This document shows, piece by piece, positions 32,203-41,727 of a stretch of DNA of 64,000 nucleotides. A program made the position numbers and the translations under genes. How positions within the stretch are numbered: position 1 is the stretch's first letter; the number at the start of each line of letters is the position of its first letter. This stretch comes from Amycolatopsis albispora (GTDB lineage: Bacteria > Actinomycetota > Actinomycetes > Mycobacteriales > Pseudonocardiaceae). Location of the stretch: NCBI RefSeq assembly GCF_003312875.1, contig NZ_CP015163.1:7006001-7070000 (forward strand), in the 5' to 3' direction. The notes beneath the pieces were generated by a model, which searched no databases, was not told where the DNA came from, and was given only the letters and a program-made list of their open reading frames with translations.

Positions 32203-32976
32203 GTGGACCCAGTGACCGAGCTAGCGACCTCCGGTCCGCTGCTGCTCGCCGCCGGGGTGGCCCTGCTGGCCGGGGCGGTCTCGTTCGCCTCGCCGTGTGT
32301 GGTGCCGCTGGTGCCCGGTTACCTCGCCTACCTGTCCGCGCTGGTCGGCGCCGACGCCCCCGCGGTCAGCCCGGACGAGGCGCCCAAGAAGGGCCGCTTC
32401 GCCGTGGTCGGCGCGGCCGGGTTGTTCATTCTCGGCTTCACCGTGGTGTTCACGCTCGGGCTCGGCAGCCTGGTCTGGATCTCCGACGCGCTCCTGGTCA
32501 ACCAGGACCTGCTGCAGCGCATCGGCGGCGTCGTCACGATCGCCATGGGCCTGGTCTTCCTCGGCCTGATCCCCGCGCTGCAGAAGGACATCCGCTCGCA
32601 CCGCCTGCCGCGGGGCGGGCTGTGGGGGGCGCCGCTGCTCGGCGCGGTCTTCGGCCTCGGCTGGACCCCGTGCATCGGCCCCACCCTGACCGGCGTGCTG
32701 GTGCTGGCCAGCTCCACCGGCGACACCGCGGCCCGCGGTTTCCTGCTCATCCTGCTCTACTGCCTCGGCCTCGGCGTGCCGTTCCTGCTCATCGCGCTGG
32801 GCGCGCGCTGGGCCGTGCGCGCCACCGGCTGGCTGCGCCGCAACGGCCGCCGCGTGCAGGTCTTCGGCGGCGCGCTGCTGCTGGTGGTCGGCCTGCTGCT
32901 GGTCACCGGGCTGTGGGGCGAGCTGGTCGGCTGGCTGCGGGTGGCGTTCATCAGCGAAGTGGAGCTGCCACTGTGA
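32203..32976 (+). CDS. ccdA: Cytochrome c biogenesis protein CcdA (DsbD-type thiol transporter)
   Basis: Carries reducing power across the membrane to TlpA/ResA-type proteins. The 257-residue protein has six hydrophobic segments and the two conserved Cys-Pro elements, AVSFASPCVVPLVPGYLAY in helix 1 and GLGWTPCIGPTLTGVLVLAS in helix 4. GTG 32203 lies only six bases after a TACCCT -10-like box, so the transcript may be leaderless. It overlaps resB by four bases. Confidence 0.93.
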   Translation: MDPVTELATSGPLLLAAGVALLAGAVSFASPCVVPLVPGYLAYLSALVGADAPAVSPDEAPKKGRFAVVGAAGLFILGFTVVFTLGLGSLVWISDALLVNQDLLQRIGGVVTIAMGLVFLGLIPALQKDIRSHRLPRGGLWGAPLLGAVFGLGWTPCIGPTLTGVLVLASSTGDTAARGFLLILLYCLGLGVPFLLIALGARWAVRATGWLRRNGRRVQVFGGALLLVVGLLLVTGLWGELVGWLRVAFISEVELPL

Positions 32977-34574
32977 CGGTCACCTCGGACGCGCCCCCGC
33001 AGCGCCCGTACCGCGAGACCCCGGTCCGCCGCGCGCTGGGCTTCGTCCGCAACACCTGGCGTGGGCTGACCTCCATGCGCACCGCGCTGATCCTGCTCTT
33101 CCTGCTGGCGCTGGCCGCGCTGCCCGGTGCCCTGCTGCCGCAGCGCGCGCTGAACGCGCCGAAGACCGACCAGTACATCACCGACCACGGCTGGTGGGGT
33201 GAGCTGCTCGACCGGCTGCAGTTCTTCGAGGTCTACTCCAGCGTCTGGTTCTCCGCGATCTACCTGCTGCTGATGGTGTCGCTGGTCGGCTGCCTCGCCC
33301 CGCGCAGCGTCGACTACGTGCGCGCGATGCGGGCGAAGCCGGTGCTCACCCCGCGCCGGCTGTCGCGCATGCCGCACCACCACCACTTCGAGACCGCGGC
33401 GAGCGCCGACGAGGTGACCGCGACCGTCCGAACGCGACTGCGTGGCTGGCGCATGATCGAGCGTGCGGAAGAGGGCGGCGTCCGCACGATCAGCGCGGAA
33501 CGCGGCTACCTGCGCGAGACCGGCAACCTGCTGTTCCACTTCGCCATGCTCGGGCTGATCGTGTTCTTCGCGATCGGCAAGATGTTCGGCTACGAGGGCC
33601 AGGTCACCGTGCTGGCCAACGGTTCCCAGTTCTGCAACTCGGGCATCTACGCCTACGACGCCTTCGAGCCCGGCCTCCAGGTGGACGGCACCGAGCTGAA
33701 CCCGTTCTGCGTGAAGGTCAACAAGTTCACCGCGGAGTACACCGAGCAGCTGCAGCCGATCCACTACCAGGCCGACATCGAGTACCAGACCGCCGCGGAC
33801 CTGGAGACCGGCACCTGGCACCCGTACCAGGTGAAGATGAACGAGCCGCTGCGCATGGGCCAGGACCGCGTCTACGTGCTCGGCTACGGCTACGCGCCGA
33901 AGTTCACCGTGACCTATCCCGACGGCACCACGCGCACGCAGGCCATCCAGTGGCGCCTGGTCGATCCGGGCACGATGCTGTCCGAGGGCGCCACCAAGTT
34001 CGACCCGCCGGGCATCACCGACACCGAGGAGCGCCGGAAGAAGCAGCTGGCGGTCACCGGCCTGTTCGCGCCGACCGCCTTCGTGCACGGCAACGTGCTC
34101 AGCTCGTCGAGCCCGGTGCTCACCGAGCCGGGCGTCGCGGTGGACGTGCTGCGCGGTGACCTCGGCATCGACTCCGGCCGCGGCCAGTCCATCTTCGAGG
34201 TCAACCAGTCCATGGTGGACAGTGGGCGGCTGGTCAAGGTGGCCCGCGAGAACCTGATGCTGGGCCAGGAGATCACCCTCGACGACGGCACCAGGATCCG
34301 CTTCGACGGGGTGGAGAACTACGCCTCGCTCCAGGTGTCCTACGACCCGACGCAGCTGTGGGTGCTGGTCTGCGCGATCGCCATGCTGCTCGGGCTGGTC
34401 GGCTCGCTGCTGGTCAAGCGCCGCCGGTTCTGGGTGCGCATCACCCCGCCCGCCGAGGACGCCGAGCTACGACGTACTGTAGTAGAAGTGGGCGGGCTGG
34501 CCAGGACGGACCAGGCCGGCTACGGCGAGGAGTTCAACCGGATCGCGGTCTCGCTCCACGAGAAGAAGGACTAG
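32973..34574 (+). CDS. resB: Cytochrome c biogenesis protein ResB
   Basis: Part of the system II haem export and ligation complex with CcsB. The 533-residue protein has three N-terminal membrane helices (LILLFLLALAALPGALLPQ; AIYLLLMVSLVGCLAP; LLFHFAMLGLIVFFAIG), a large extracytoplasmic beta-rich domain and a final helix (LWVLVCAIAMLLGLVGSLLV) followed by a cytoplasmic tail. A PHHHHFE stretch lies in the first cytoplasmic loop and could bind haem or metal. Starts inside the ccdA stop; ccsB follows after two bases. Confidence 0.93.
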   Translation: MTVTSDAPPQRPYRETPVRRALGFVRNTWRGLTSMRTALILLFLLALAALPGALLPQRALNAPKTDQYITDHGWWGELLDRLQFFEVYSSVWFSAIYLLLMVSLVGCLAPRSVDYVRAMRAKPVLTPRRLSRMPHHHHFETAASADEVTATVRTRLRGWRMIERAEEGGVRTISAERGYLRETGNLLFHFAMLGLIVFFAIGKMFGYEGQVTVLANGSQFCNSGIYAYDAFEPGLQVDGTELNPFCVKVNKFTAEYTEQLQPIHYQADIEYQTAADLETGTWHPYQVKMNEPLRMGQDRVYVLGYGYAPKFTVTYPDGTTRTQAIQWRLVDPGTMLSEGATKFDPPGITDTEERRKKQLAVTGLFAPTAFVHGNVLSSSSPVLTEPGVAVDVLRGDLGIDSGRGQSIFEVNQSMVDSGRLVKVARENLMLGQEITLDDGTRIRFDGVENYASLQVSYDPTQLWVLVCAIAMLLGLVGSLLVKRRRFWVRITPPAEDAELRRTVVEVGGLARTDQAGYGEEFNRIAVSLHEKKD

Positions 34575-34576
34575 CC

Positions 34577-35551
34577 ATGGTCAACGAGACGCTGTCGCAG
34601 TTCAGCGACCTGTCCTACACCACATCCGTCGCCGTGTACGTGCTGGCGATGATGTTCTTCCTGGTCGAGCAGTCCTTCGGGCGCAAGGGCAGGCAGGCGG
34701 CCCAGCGCACCAAGGAGCGGGCGGCGGTCGGCGGCGGTGGCACCGCCGTGCTGGCCACCACCGTGCCCCCGGTGGACGAGGCGCCGTCCCGGCGTGAGCG
34801 GGCCGAGCGGATCGGCCGCATGGGCGTGGCGCTGACCGTGCTCGGCGTGCTGCTGCACCTGGCCGCGCTGGTGCTGCGCGGGTTCGCCACGCAGCGCGTG
34901 CCCTGGGGCAATATGTACGAATACATCATGGCGGTCTGCCTGATCGCCGTGGCGACCTGGCTGGTGGTGCTGCGCAAGTCCGACATCCGGCACCTGTCGG
35001 CGTTCGTGCTGCTGCCGGTGGTCATCCTGATGTTCGTCGGCGGCACCATGCTCTACGCGGTCGCCGCGCCGGTGCAGCCCGCGCTCCAGTCGTACTGGCT
35101 GATCATCCACGTCTCCGCGGCCATCGTCGCCTCCGGTGTGTTCCTGGTGCCCGGCGTGGCCAGCGTGTTCTACCTGATCCGCAGCAAGCACGAGAAGAAC
35201 CCGGCGAAGTTCGCCCGCTTCGGCCCCAAGCTGCCCGCGCTGGACGTGCTGGACCGCGTCGCCTACCGGACCACCGTGTTCGCCTTCCCGGTGTTCACCT
35301 TCGGCGTGCTGTGCGGCGCGGTGTGGGCCGAGGCCGCGTGGGGCCGGTTCTGGGGCTGGGACCCCAAGGAGACGGTCGCCTTCATCGCCTGGGTGATCTA
35401 CGCGGCCTACCTGCACTCGCGGGCCACCGCCGGCTGGCGCGGCAACCGGGCGGCCTGGATCAACGTGCTGGGCTTCTCGGCCACCGTGTTCAACCTGTTC
35501 TTCGTGAACCTCGTCACCACCGGTCTGCACTCCTACGCCGGGGTCGGCTGA
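34577..35551 (+). CDS. ccsB: System II cytochrome c synthase subunit CcsB/CcsA
   Basis: The 324-residue membrane protein has about eight hydrophobic segments and the haem-handling WWD signature WGRFWGWDPKET, plus conserved extracytoplasmic and membrane His (LIIHVSAAI, AAYLHSRAT). With ResB it attaches haem to apocytochromes c outside the membrane. ATG 34577 follows the resB stop closely. Needed for the bc1 cytochromes downstream of menaquinone in this kind of respiratory chain. Confidence 0.94.
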   Translation: MVNETLSQFSDLSYTTSVAVYVLAMMFFLVEQSFGRKGRQAAQRTKERAAVGGGGTAVLATTVPPVDEAPSRRERAERIGRMGVALTVLGVLLHLAALVLRGFATQRVPWGNMYEYIMAVCLIAVATWLVVLRKSDIRHLSAFVLLPVVILMFVGGTMLYAVAAPVQPALQSYWLIIHVSAAIVASGVFLVPGVASVFYLIRSKHEKNPAKFARFGPKLPALDVLDRVAYRTTVFAFPVFTFGVLCGAVWAEAAWGRFWGWDPKETVAFIAWVIYAAYLHSRATAGWRGNRAAWINVLGFSATVFNLFFVNLVTTGLHSYAGVG

Positions 35552-35611
35552 CATCTCGCGGCGATCCCGGCTACCGTCGTGCCCAGTACGACTTGAGGGA
35601 GGATCGCGAAG

Positions 35612-36922
35612 GTGACCGGATCTGACGAGGTGCCCGGTCAGCAGCCGGAACCCGGGGACGAGCCCACCCAGTGGCAGCCCGCGCCCCCACCGCCGGCGGC
35701 CCAGCAGCCCGCTGGCGACCAGGCGCACTTCTCCGAGGAGCGCACCGACTCGGCGCCCCACCCGGCGGCCGGGTCCACGTCAGGACCGTACGACGTGCCC
35801 CAGGTGCCGCCGTACCAGCGGCCCTACGCCGACCCGTACGACCAGCAGCTGCCGCCGCTGCACCCGCAGCAGCAGTACGCCCAGCCCGGGTACGAGCAGC
35901 AGCCGCCGCCGCTGCCGCAGCCGCAGACCCCGCAGGGTCCGCCCGCGCCGGTGCTGCCGCCGGGCATGCTGCCCCAGCCGCAGCACGGCAGGCAGCCGCT
36001 GCCCGGGGACGACCTAACCACCGCGCACCTGGTCAAGCCCACCAAGCGCCGTCCGCAGTCCGGCTGGCGCAAGGCGCTCTACGTCGGTTCCGGCAAGCTG
36101 ATCAACCCGGGTGAGAGCCCGGCCGACCGGCGCCGCCGCGAGCTGATCGCGCAGGTCAACCAGCCGCTGCGGGGCTGCTACAAGATCGCCATGCTGAGCC
36201 TGAAGGGCGGGGTCGGCAAAACCACCACGACCACCACGCTCGGCGCCACCTTCGCCTCGCTGCGGGGTGACCGCGTGGTCGCGGTGGACGCGAACCCGGA
36301 CCGCGGCACGCTGTCGCAGAAGATCCCGATCGAGACCACCGCCACCGTGCGCCACCTGCTGCGGGACGCGGACAAGATCACGCGCTACAGCGACGTCCGC
36401 TCGTACACCTCGCAGGGTTCGAGCCGGCTGGAGATCCTGGCCAGCGAGCAGGACCCGGCGGTTTCGGAGGCCTTCTCCGAGGACGACTACCGGCGCACGG
36501 TCAACCTGCTGGAGCACTTCTACAACATCGTGCTCACCGACTGCGGGACCGGCCTGATGCACTCGGCGATGAAGGGTGTGCTCGACGTCGCCGACTCGCT
36601 GGTGGTGGTCTCGTCCGGCTCGGTGGACGGCGCGCGCAGCGCATCGGCCACTTTGGACTGGCTGGACGCGCACGGTTACGGCGACCTGGTGAAGCGCTCG
36701 GTCGCGGTGATCAACTCGGTGCGGCCGAAGGGTGGCTCGGTCGACCTGGACAAGCTCGCCGCGCACTTCGCCGCGCGGGTGCGCGGGGTGTGCCGCATCC
36801 CGTTCGACCCGCACCTGGAAGAGGGCGCCGAGATCGAACTGGACCGCCTGCAGGCGGACACCCGCCTGGCGCTGCTGGAACTGGCGGCCACCGTGGCCGA
36901 CGGGTTCGCCGTCGAACGGTAA
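35612..36922 (+). CDS. MinD/ParA-family ATPase with long Pro/Gln-rich N-terminal tail (Rv0530-like)
   Basis: Residues 1-~135 are very rich in Pro, Gln and Tyr (disordered); residues ~180-436 are a deviant Walker A ATPase: LSLKGGVGKTTTTTTLG (Lys198, Lys203), VVAVDANPDRGTLSQ, IVLTDCGTGLMHSAM and VVVSSGSVDGARSASATLDWL. This plan resembles the EspI/ParA-like proteins of ESX loci and Rv0530, which also follows the ccs genes. Actinobacterial proteins of this kind are thought to control localisation or secretion, but no partner is defined here. GTG 35612 follows a GAGGGAGG site. Confidence 0.83.
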   Translation: MTGSDEVPGQQPEPGDEPTQWQPAPPPPAAQQPAGDQAHFSEERTDSAPHPAAGSTSGPYDVPQVPPYQRPYADPYDQQLPPLHPQQQYAQPGYEQQPPPLPQPQTPQGPPAPVLPPGMLPQPQHGRQPLPGDDLTTAHLVKPTKRRPQSGWRKALYVGSGKLINPGESPADRRRRELIAQVNQPLRGCYKIAMLSLKGGVGKTTTTTTLGATFASLRGDRVVAVDANPDRGTLSQKIPIETTATVRHLLRDADKITRYSDVRSYTSQGSSRLEILASEQDPAVSEAFSEDDYRRTVNLLEHFYNIVLTDCGTGLMHSAMKGVLDVADSLVVVSSGSVDGARSASATLDWLDAHGYGDLVKRSVAVINSVRPKGGSVDLDKLAAHFAARVRGVCRIPFDPHLEEGAEIELDRLQADTRLALLELAATVADGFAVER

Positions 36923-36931
36923 AGCCCGGTT

Positions 36932-37129
36932 TTACTTCGGGTCGTCGTCCTCGCGGGTCTTCTGCTGCTGCCGCCGCTGCTGCTCGGCTAGGCCGCGGAG
37001 GAAGTCCGGGTCGTCATCGGGGGCGACGGGCGGCTGTGACGACGGGACTCCGGGGCGCGGGGCGCCGAATGTTCGCCACAGGACAACGGCGACCGTCAGT
37101 GCTCCGATCGCCGCGAGCAGGTAGAGCAT
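36932..37129 (-). CDS. Small single-pass membrane protein
   Basis: A 65-residue protein with one N-terminal membrane helix (MLYLLAAIGALTVAVVLWRTFG) and a charged Gln/Arg/Asp-rich tail (GLAEQQRRQQQKTREDDDPK). ATG 37129 has an AAGGGA site; the longer open frame upstream is not family-like. Convergent with the ATPase gene, with only nine bases between stops. Function unknown; Rv0531 holds a comparable position. Confidence 0.7.
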   Translation of the reverse strand: MLYLLAAIGALTVAVVLWRTFGAPRPGVPSSQPPVAPDDDPDFLRGLAEQQRRQQQKTREDDDPK

Positions 37130-37279
37130 GCTCGATCCCTTCTGGCCTTGGTGCGCGGATGTGCTTCCCCCGAGGTTAACCCTTTTGCCGGGTTTGCGGG
37201 TGCCGGGTGTGCGATGCCCCCCGCGTCGTGACATGCGAACGGGGATGTCGTGAGACATCCCCGTTGGTTCGCAGGCCGA

Positions 37280-37492
37280 TCAGACGCGGCGGGCGGGCTC
37301 GCTGGCGTCCGTGGTCAGCTCGGCGAGCAGCTCGTTCACTTCGGCTTCCCGGAACCGGCGGTGCCCGCCCGGGGTGCGGATGGAACCGATCCGCCCGGCG
37401 GTGGCCCAGCGGGTCACGGTCTTCGGATCGACTCGGAACAACGCGGCGACCTCACCCGGGGTGAGCAGTCGTCCTCCGACGGTCGCGGTCAC
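37280..37492 (-). CDS. bldC: BldC-family developmental regulator
   Basis: The 70-residue MerR-like protein LLTPGEVAALFRVDPKTVTRWATAGRIGSIRTPGGHRRFREAEVNELLAEL is nearly the textbook BldC winged helix, with GGHRR wing. In Streptomyces BldC binds DNA by head-to-tail assembly on direct repeats and holds back sporulation. It is transcribed divergently from the Lrp/AsnC gene across a 176-base gap that may hold both promoters. A related small HTH gene is at 4529-4747. Confidence 0.92.
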   Translation of the reverse strand: MTATVGGRLLTPGEVAALFRVDPKTVTRWATAGRIGSIRTPGGHRRFREAEVNELLAELTTDASEPARRV

Positions 37493-37668
37493 TTTCCGCC
37501 TCCTTCACGACCTCGCGGCTATACCGGTAGGTAGCTAGCCGGCTCTCAACGGGGCAATCGTCGCACTTACCCCGCCAGGTACTCGAACGGTTGTCGAAGA
37601 GTAAAGAGGTAGTAAGGGATAAACGGCGCGACTCGGACATCCACCCGGGCTGGTTAGGGTGAGCCGCT

Positions 37669-38142
37669 ATGGACGCACTCGATCGCAGGATCATCGCCGC
37701 GCTGCGGCTCAACGGGCGGGCCACCTACGCCGAGCTGGGCCGGACCGTGGGGCTGTCGGCGTCCTCGGTGCACGAGCGCGTCGGCAAGCTGGAGGCCGCC
37801 GGGGTGATCACCGGGTACCACGCGGTGGTCGACCCGAGCACGGTCGGCCTCGGCGTGACCGCGCTGGTGGGCATCCAGCCGACCGACACCGCCGCCGACG
37901 ACGACGTGGCCGAGGCGCTCGGCAAGCTCGGCGAGGTGGAGAGCTGCTACGCGGTGGCCGGCGACGAGGCTTTTGTGGTCAAGGTCCGGGTGTCCACCGT
38001 CGACGAGCTGGAGCGCACGCTCGGCAGGCTCCGCCGGATCGACGGGGTGGCGCGCACGCGGACCACCGTGGTGCTGTCCACCCGGTTCGAGGGCAGGCCC
38101 AACAACGAAGGCCTGGACGAGGCCGCCGAAGATGACGCGTAA
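37669..38142 (+). CDS. Lrp/AsnC-family transcriptional regulator
   Basis: The 157-residue protein has an N-terminal HTH (LDRRIIAALRLNGRATYAELGRTVGLSASSVHERVGKLEAAGVITGYHAVVDP) and a C-terminal RAM ligand-binding domain (VESCYAVAGDEAFVVKVRVSTVDELERTLGRLRRIDGVARTRTTVVLS). Such proteins form octamers and respond to amino acids. The gene two downstream encodes a cysteine desulfhydrase-like enzyme, so cysteine or another amino acid is a reasonable effector guess. Confidence 0.9.
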   Translation: MDALDRRIIAALRLNGRATYAELGRTVGLSASSVHERVGKLEAAGVITGYHAVVDPSTVGLGVTALVGIQPTDTAADDDVAEALGKLGEVESCYAVAGDEAFVVKVRVSTVDELERTLGRLRRIDGVARTRTTVVLSTRFEGRPNNEGLDEAAEDDA

Positions 38143-38153
38143 CCTGCATAGAT

Positions 38154-38441
38154 GTGAGTGACGCTGCTGTGCCCGGCCACCTGGGTCGTGACCTGACCCT
38201 GTACCTGCTCGCGCGCTTCGGCCTGGTGGCCGTGGTCGCCGCGCTCCTGCTGCTGGTCAACGTGCCGCTGCTGGTGGCGCTCGCGGTCGGCCTGGTGGTC
38301 GGCCTGCCGCTGGGGCTGCTCGCCTTCCGCGGGCTCAACTCCCGGGTCACCGCGCAGCTGGCCAAGCGCAACGAGAAGCGCGCCCGTGAGCGCGCGAAGC
38401 TCCGCGCCCAGCTGCGGGGCGAGTCGAGCGAAGCCGAATGA
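38154..38441 (+). CDS. DUF4229 family small membrane protein
   Basis: A 95-residue protein with two membrane helices ([37 protein letters not shown]) and a strongly charged C-terminal helix ([26 protein letters not shown]), the DUF4229 pattern. Its stop overlaps the next start (ATGA). GTG 38154. Function unknown. Confidence 0.8.
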   Translation: MSDAAVPGHLGRDLTLYLLARFGLVAVVAALLLLVNVPLLVALAVGLVVGLPLGLLAFRGLNSRVTAQLAKRNEKRARERAKLRAQLRGESSEAE

Positions 38442-39511
38442 ACCAGCAGAACCGCGCGTGGACCCGTGAGGCCGTGCGGATCATCGAGGCCGACGCGAAC
38501 CGCAGCGCCGACACCCACCTGCACGTGTTCCCGCTGCCGCCGGAATGGGGCGTCGATCTTTACCTCAAGGACGAGTCGGTGCACCCGACCGGCTCGCTCA
38601 AGCACCGGCTGGCCCGCTCGCTGTTCCTGTACGGCCTGGTCAACGGGCACATCGGCCCGGACACCGTGTTGATCGAGGCGTCCAGCGGCTCGACCGCGGT
38701 GTCCGAGGCGTACTTCGCGCGCATGCTGGGCCTGGAGTTCGTCACCGTGGTGCCGCGCAAGACCAGCCCGGAGAAGGTCGCGCTGATCGAGTTCTACGGC
38801 GGCCGCTGCCACTTCGTCGACGTGCCCGCCGAGATGTACACCGAGGCCGAGCGCCTGGCCGCCGAGTGCAACGGGCACTACCTCGACCAGTTCACCTACG
38901 CCGAGCGCGCGACCGACTGGCGTGGCAACAACAACATCGCCGAGTCGGTGTTCGCGCAGCTGCGGGCCGAGCGGCACCCGGTGCCCTCGTGGATCGTGGT
39001 CGGCGCCGGGACCGGCGGCACCAGCGCCACCTTCGGCCGGTACGTGCGCTACCGGCGGCACACCACGAAGATCGCCGTGGTCGATCCGGAGAACTCGTCG
39101 TTCTACGGCGCCTGGGAGACCGGGGCGCTCGACTACGCCACCGGCATGCCGTCGCGGATCGAGGGCATCGGCAGGCCGCGCTGCGAACCTTCGTTCGTGC
39201 CGAGCGTGATCGACGAGATGTTCCAGGTCCCGGACGCCGCTTCGCTCGCGGCGATCCGGCTGCTGCGCGAGCACACCGGGCACTGGGCCGGTGGCTCGAC
39301 CGGGACCAGCCTGTACGGCGCGTTCAAGCTGATCTCACGCATGGTGTCCGAGGGGCAGGCGGGCAGCGTGGTGACCCTGCTCTGCGACAGCGGCGACCGG
39401 TACGCGCACACCTACTACAACGACGACTGGGTGGCCGCGCAGGGCTTCGACCTGGCCCCCCACCGCGCCGCGATGGAGGAATTCCTGGTCAGCGGCAAGT
39501 TCCTGCCGTAA
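38438..39511 (+). CDS. Cysteine synthase-like PLP enzyme, L-cysteine desulfhydrase Cds1-like
   Basis: The 357-residue fold-type II PLP enzyme has the PLP Lys55 in [15 protein letters not shown], the Ser-rich [19 protein letters not shown] substrate loop, and [16 protein letters not shown] for the phosphate. The layout, with [15 protein letters not shown] and [16 protein letters not shown], matches the Rv3684/Cds1 branch, which degrades cysteine to pyruvate, ammonia and sulfide, rather than CysK. Coupled to the DUF4229 gene. Sulfide from this enzyme can feed respiration in mycobacteria. Confidence 0.83.
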   Translation: MNQQNRAWTREAVRIIEADANRSADTHLHVFPLPPEWGVDLYLKDESVHPTGSLKHRLARSLFLYGLVNGHIGPDTVLIEASSGSTAVSEAYFARMLGLEFVTVVPRKTSPEKVALIEFYGGRCHFVDVPAEMYTEAERLAAECNGHYLDQFTYAERATDWRGNNNIAESVFAQLRAERHPVPSWIVVGAGTGGTSATFGRYVRYRRHTTKIAVVDPENSSFYGAWETGALDYATGMPSRIEGIGRPRCEPSFVPSVIDEMFQVPDAASLAAIRLLREHTGHWAGGSTGTSLYGAFKLISRMVSEGQAGSVVTLLCDSGDRYAHTYYNDDWVAAQGFDLAPHRAAMEEFLVSGKFLP

Positions 39512-39536
39512 TTTTGGCCGCGCCTCCGGCGCGGCG

Positions 39537-39629
39537 GCGAGGTCGCTTTTGAGCCGGTCGCTGGGCCGAGGCGCGCCGTGCCGCTGGGCGGCCCGGCCCA
39601 CCTCAGCCCAGCGACCGGCGCGACCTCGC
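39537..39629. terminator. Extended bidirectional terminator between convergent genes
   Basis: GCGAGGTCGC (39537-39546) and GCCGGTCGCTGGGC (39553-39566) pair with GCCCAGCGACCGGC (39606-39619) and GCGACCTCGC (39620-39629); a TTTTGA bulge splits the left arm. It serves the cysteine desulfhydrase-like gene and menA, which converge here. Confidence 0.75.
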
Positions 39630-39636
39630 GGGCTGC

Positions 39637-40512
39637 CTAGAGCAGAACGAGCGCGAGCGCGGTCAGCACGGCCCAGGCCAGCATGGCCAGCCCGGTGTCC
39701 TTGAGTGCCGGGATCAGGCCGGGGCCGGTGGCGCCCGAGCGGATCGCGCGCACCGGGCGGATCAGCAGGGCACCCGCCAGCACGCCGATCACCAGCCGCG
39801 GATCGACCGCCAGGCCGAGGGCGAAGCTCAGCACGAACGGCACGGCGACCAACACCAGGTAGAACCGGCGCGTGCCCTCGTCGCCGAGGCGGACGGCCAG
39901 CGTGCGCTTGCCGGAGGTGACGTCGGTCGGGATGTCGCGCAGGTTGTTCGCGGTGAGCACGGCGGTGGAGAAGCAGCCGATGGCGACCGCGCAGGCCAGC
40001 GCCTCCCAGCTGATCCGGCCCGCCTGGATGTAGACCGTGCCGAGCACGGCGGCGAGCCCGAAGAAGACAAAAACCGCCACCTCGCCGAAACCGTGGTACC
40101 CGTACGGCCGCCGCCCGCCGGTGTAGAACCACGCGCCGAGCAGGCAGGCCGCGCCCACCGCGAGCAGCCACCAGTACCCGCTCGCGGCCACGAGCACCAG
40201 GCCGAGCACACCGGCCAGGGCGAGCGAGGTGAGCGCGGCGGCGAGCACCGCCTTCGGCTTCGCCGTGCCCGAGCCGACCAGCCGCAACGGGCCGACGCGC
40301 TCGGTGTCGGTGCCGCGGATGCCGTCGGAGTAGTCGTTGGCGTAGTTGACCCCGATGATCAGCGCGAGCGACACGCCCAGCGCGAGCAGCGAACGCCACC
40401 AGGAGAACGCGTCGAGCGCCGTCGCCGCCCCGATCCCGGCGACCACCGGTGCCACCGCGTTCGGCAGCGTCCGCGGCCGCGCCCCCTCGATCCATTCGGT
40501 CAGCGTCGCCAT
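39637..40512 (-). CDS. menA: 1,4-dihydroxy-2-naphthoate polyprenyltransferase
   Basis: Adds the polyprenyl tail to dihydroxynaphthoate, giving demethylmenaquinone. The 291-residue membrane protein (UbiA family, about nine helices) has both Asp-rich motifs: [14 protein letters not shown] and [19 protein letters not shown] 40512 gives the usual short N-terminus ([17 protein letters not shown]). It stands apart from menE-menB, with a secreted-protein gene between, all on the minus strand. Confidence 0.95.
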   Translation of the reverse strand: MATLTEWIEGARPRTLPNAVAPVVAGIGAATALDAFSWWRSLLALGVSLALIIGVNYANDYSDGIRGTDTERVGPLRLVGSGTAKPKAVLAAALTSLALAGVLGLVLVAASGYWWLLAVGAACLLGAWFYTGGRRPYGYHGFGEVAVFVFFGLAAVLGTVYIQAGRISWEALACAVAIGCFSTAVLTANNLRDIPTDVTSGKRTLAVRLGDEGTRRFYLVLVAVPFVLSFALGLAVDPRLVIGVLAGALLIRPVRAIRSGATGPGLIPALKDTGLAMLAWAVLTALALVLL

Positions 40513-40555
40513 ACCGCTCATTCTGGTCACCGGCGCGCCCGGCCGGTCACCAGGG

Positions 40556-41671
40556 TCAGCAGGCGGGTGGTGGCTGCGCCAGCCGCACGTACGCGCCCGA
40601 GACGTACATGCCGTGCGCCAGCCGGTGCCACCGGTCGGTGGTGCCCTCGGTGCCGGTGACCGGCTGACCCGCCGCCGCGCATTCGATCCGGATCTGCGCG
40701 TGCCGCGCGGCCAGCCCCACCTGCCGCTCGCCGCTGTGCGGGCCGGTGCGCACGTTCAGCGAGTCCAGCGAGGTCACCGTGCCCCACGGCCCGCCGCCGG
40801 TCCACTGGTAGGTCACGTCCACCCAGGCGTTGTCCTTCAGCTTCAGCCCGTCCCAGAAGGTGCCGTCGGCCAGGTCGATGCCCGCCGGGTTCGCCACCTT
40901 CCGGCCGAACTGGTCCCGGCCGCCGTTGTGCCCGTGCTGGTAGGCGGCCTGCGCCTGCGGCAGCCCGCGCGGCAGCTCACCCCAGCTCAGCCGCTCGACG
41001 CTCCAGTAGTCGTCCTTGATGTTCCACGGCCCGACGTCCCACACCGGCGCCCATTCGCACCGCGCGTGGTCGGCGGTGCACACCTTCACCGAGTAGTTGC
41101 CCTGCCCCTTGCCCGCCAGCCCGCGTCGCGACGGCAGCGCCACGAAGTGGTCGCGCTGCACGATCTTGTGCCCGTTCGCGGTGGTCCCGCCGACCAGGCC
41201 CTCCCGGGTGGCGAAAACCCGGTAGGTGGCGGCGAGCGTCGGGTCGGTCACCTCGGTGCCCGCGCGCCAGGCGGTCAGCCCGATCGGACCGACGGCCGTG
41301 CCGACCGGCCCGGTCAGCACCAGCCGCGCCTGCACCGACCGCGTCGCGCTCGGCAGCACGGTCGGCGCACCCGGTACCGCCTCGACCCATTCGGTCCACC
41401 TCCCGTCCGGCCGCTGCCCACGCAGGTCCACCGCCACCCCGGGGGTGCCGAACTCCGCCCGCACGGTGTCCACTTCGGACTCAAGTGCCCTGGCGGGCAG
41501 TTCCTCGACGCTCAGCGGCGACGCGCTGGCCGGCGTGCCCGGCACCGGGTCGATCCGGCCACGCGGCGGTTCGACGGTCCAGCTCACCGGGCCGGTGGCG
41601 AAGGCGGGGGTGGTCAGGCAGGTGAGGGCGAGCAGCACGCACAGGGTGACCGCCCGGGTTCTCTTGATCAC
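40556..41671 (-). CDS. Secreted protein with C-terminal SH3-like domain
   Basis: The 371-residue protein has a Sec signal peptide ([17 protein letters not shown], cleavage near residue 26). The middle resembles the N-terminal part of actinobacterial amidase-like secreted proteins ([23 protein letters not shown]), followed by a region rich in Trp and Asn/Gly ([42 protein letters not shown]) and a bacterial SH3-like end ([15 protein letters not shown] ... [16 protein letters not shown]). A cell-wall role is likely but no catalytic motif was recognised. Confidence 0.7.
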   Translation of the reverse strand: MIKRTRAVTLCVLLALTCLTTPAFATGPVSWTVEPPRGRIDPVPGTPASASPLSVEELPARALESEVDTVRAEFGTPGVAVDLRGQRPDGRWTEWVEAVPGAPTVLPSATRSVQARLVLTGPVGTAVGPIGLTAWRAGTEVTDPTLAATYRVFATREGLVGGTTANGHKIVQRDHFVALPSRRGLAGKGQGNYSVKVCTADHARCEWAPVWDVGPWNIKDDYWSVERLSWGELPRGLPQAQAAYQHGHNGGRDQFGRKVANPAGIDLADGTFWDGLKLKDNAWVDVTYQWTGGGPWGTVTSLDSLNVRTGPHSGERQVGLAARHAQIRIECAAAGQPVTGTEGTTDRWHRLAHGMYVSGAYVRLAQPPPAC

Positions 41672-41727
41672 GGAACGCCAGCCAAAACCACGCTTCGTGA
41701 TCTGTCAATCAACCATCCCCGACCGTG

